Source: Sphingobacterium sp. UBA1575 (GTDB lineage: Bacteria > Bacteroidota > Bacteroidia > Sphingobacteriales > Sphingobacteriaceae). From it: 25,239 bases of DNA. The notes beneath the pieces are model-generated. The model was not told the origin of the DNA and made no database searches. It was given only the letters and a program-made list of their open reading frames with translations. Position 1 is the first letter of the stretch; the number at the start of each line of letters is the position of its first letter. Below are positions 24,161 through 25,239 of this stretch, one piece after another. A program made the translations under genes and the position numbers. The stretch spans positions 2,626 through 27,864 of the forward strand of contig DCOH01000044.1 in assembly GCA_002322865.1 (NCBI GenBank), given 5' to 3'.

Positions 24161-25216
24161 ATGATTAAACAATTCATCTATATATGCGGTACAGCCCTGA
24201 TTCTCGGGGCTTGTACTAGCAAATTGGCCCCTGTGGCGGAGAATGCAGTAAAGCCGACCGTCGTTACGGAACAGGTTCCGAACGATACGGATGACCCAGC
24301 TATCTGGGTGAACCCGAATGATAGTACGGAAGTTATTATCGTGGGAACGGATAAGCATGAGAAGACCGGTGGTCTGTATGCTTATGATATGGATGGCAAG
24401 ATCATCAATAAGGTAACACCATTGGATAGACCAAACAATGTGGATATCGCCTATGGTTTAGAGGTTGATGGAAAATTGGTGGATATTGCAGTGCTTACCG
24501 AAAGAGGTACCAATAAGATCCGCGTTTTCAGTATGCCGGAACTAAAGCCATTGGATAATGGTGGTATCGAAGTTTTTGTAGGTGAGACGGAAAGATCGCC
24601 GATGGGGATTGCCTTGTACACGAAAAAGGATTCTACTGGGAATAAGATCTATGCTGTTGTAGGCCGTAAATCTGGAGGCGCTGATAATTATCTTTTCCAA
24701 TATGAGTTGTCGGTGGATGCTGGTGTTGTGAAAGGAAAGAAAGTGCGTGAATTTGGGAAGTTCCAAGGTGGAAAAGAAATTGAAGCCATTGCCGTGGATA
24801 ATGAGTTAGGATATATCTATTACTCGGATGAAGGCTTTGGTATCCATAAGTATTATGCAGATCCTGCAAAAGGAAATGAGGAATTGGCCTTATTTGGACA
24901 GAAGGATTTCAAAGCTGATCATGAGGGGATTGCTTTGTATAAAAGCACGGATTCTACTGGTTATATCGTGATTTCAAATCAACAGAACAATTCTTTTAAT
25001 ATTTATCCAAGGGAAGGTGCTGAAGGGAATCCTCATGTGCATGAGCGATTGGCAGAAGTGCCAGTTTCAGCGGTGGAATGTGATGGTGCTGATGCTATTT
25101 CCATACCGATCGGAACGAAGTTTCCGAAAGGGATGTTGGTGGCGATGAGTAATGGGATGGTTTTTCATTACTATGATTGGCGGATTTTTCAGGAGGCAGT
25201 GGATGGGGGAATGTAG
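24161..25216 (+). CDS. Beta-propeller phytase lipoprotein (3-phytase)
   Basis: Ca2+-dependent hydrolysis of phytate to lower inositol phosphates and phosphate. 351 residues; signal peptide with lipobox LGAC, lipidated Cys18. Family motifs: NDTDDPAIWVNP (near 41), GGLYAYDMDGK, RPNNVDIAYGLEVDGKLVDIA, RSPMGIALY, GKKVREFGKFQGGKEIEAIAVD, GYIYYSDEGFGIHKY, KADHEGIALY and ISNQQNNSFNIYPREG, parallel to Bacillus-type phytase. The residues after Cys18 (T-S-K-L-A) have no acidic cluster, so retention on the periplasmic side is likely, unlike the SusD above. AAGGAG (24150-24155) precedes the ATG. It forms an operon with the TonB receptor. Confidence 0.93.
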   Translation: MIKQFIYICGTALILGACTSKLAPVAENAVKPTVVTEQVPNDTDDPAIWVNPNDSTEVIIVGTDKHEKTGGLYAYDMDGKIINKVTPLDRPNNVDIAYGLEVDGKLVDIAVLTERGTNKIRVFSMPELKPLDNGGIEVFVGETERSPMGIALYTKKDSTGNKIYAVVGRKSGGADNYLFQYELSVDAGVVKGKKVREFGKFQGGKEIEAIAVDNELGYIYYSDEGFGIHKYYADPAKGNEELALFGQKDFKADHEGIALYKSTDSTGYIVISNQQNNSFNIYPREGAEGNPHVHERLAEVPVSAVECDGADAISIPIGTKFPKGMLVAMSNGMVFHYYDWRIFQEAVDGGM

Positions 25217-25239
25217 ATAATAGATGATAGATGATAGAT
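25214..25239 (+). repeat. 7-bp tandem repeat beginning in the phytase stop codon
   Basis: Units TAGATAA (25214), TAGATGA (25221), TAGATGA (25228) and TAGAT (25235), cut by the window edge. The first TAG is the phytase stop. Because the period is 7, TAG falls in all three frames. Confidence 0.85.

Overview
The window looks like a chromosomal segment from a Bacteroidota organism, most likely Sphingobacteriaceae (Sphingobacterium-like). The reasons are a SusC/SusD pair, a second TonB receptor with an N-terminal carboxypeptidase-regulatory-like domain, a DUF2911 protein, moderate GC content, one good TAnnTTTG-type -7 element and few Shine-Dalgarno sequences in the biosynthetic genes. The genus is an inference. 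I saw no phage, IS element, CRISPR array, tRNA or rRNA.

Bases 1-8570 (+ strand) are the end of a branched-chain amino acid operon: ilvC (5' end cut by the window) - leuC - leuD - a ModF-like tandem ABC ATPase - leuB - leuA (short form) - ilvA, closed by a hairpin terminator. Most junctions are tight (leuD/ABC overlap by 1 nt; ABC/leuB separated by 1 nt). The exception is the 95-nt ilvC-leuC gap, which holds a perfect 14-bp hairpin. ilvA carries an in-frame TAA at 8060-8062 where TTA (Leu) is expected. The reading frame continues intact after it for 146 codons, so the gene is probably a point-nonsense pseudogene, or this is a base-calling error. A DUF2911 lipoprotein-like/secreted protein gene follows, ending in a bidirectional terminator.

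Bases 9397-13164 (- strand) are a class Ib ribonucleotide reductase operon, nrdH-nrdI-nrdE-nrdF, with all the catalytic cysteines, metal ligands and radical tyrosine visible. A 411-nt gap then precedes a secreted S9 (glutamyl-endopeptidase-like) peptidase on the + strand, which converges through another bidirectional terminator on a susC-susD operon on the - strand.

A 569-nt divergent intergenic region (20782-21350) separates susC from a + strand TonB receptor plus lipoprotein beta-propeller phytase operon. This spacer is the most structured non-coding DNA here. It has a LacI-type palindrome near susC, a 147-nt stretch with no cytosine on the + strand and several G-runs, three exact 9-bp direct repeats at an 11-bp period (PhoB/PhoP-box-like geometry, fitting a phytate/phosphate-scavenging operon), a 16-bp inverted repeat, and a TAGTTTTG promoter element. 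The window ends in a 7-bp tandem repeat that begins in the phytase stop codon.

Together the window shows amino acid synthesis, dNTP synthesis, and outer-membrane nutrient capture. The best candidates for something undescribed are the ModF-like ATPase embedded in the leucine operon and the receptor-phytase operon with its 11-bp repeat array.
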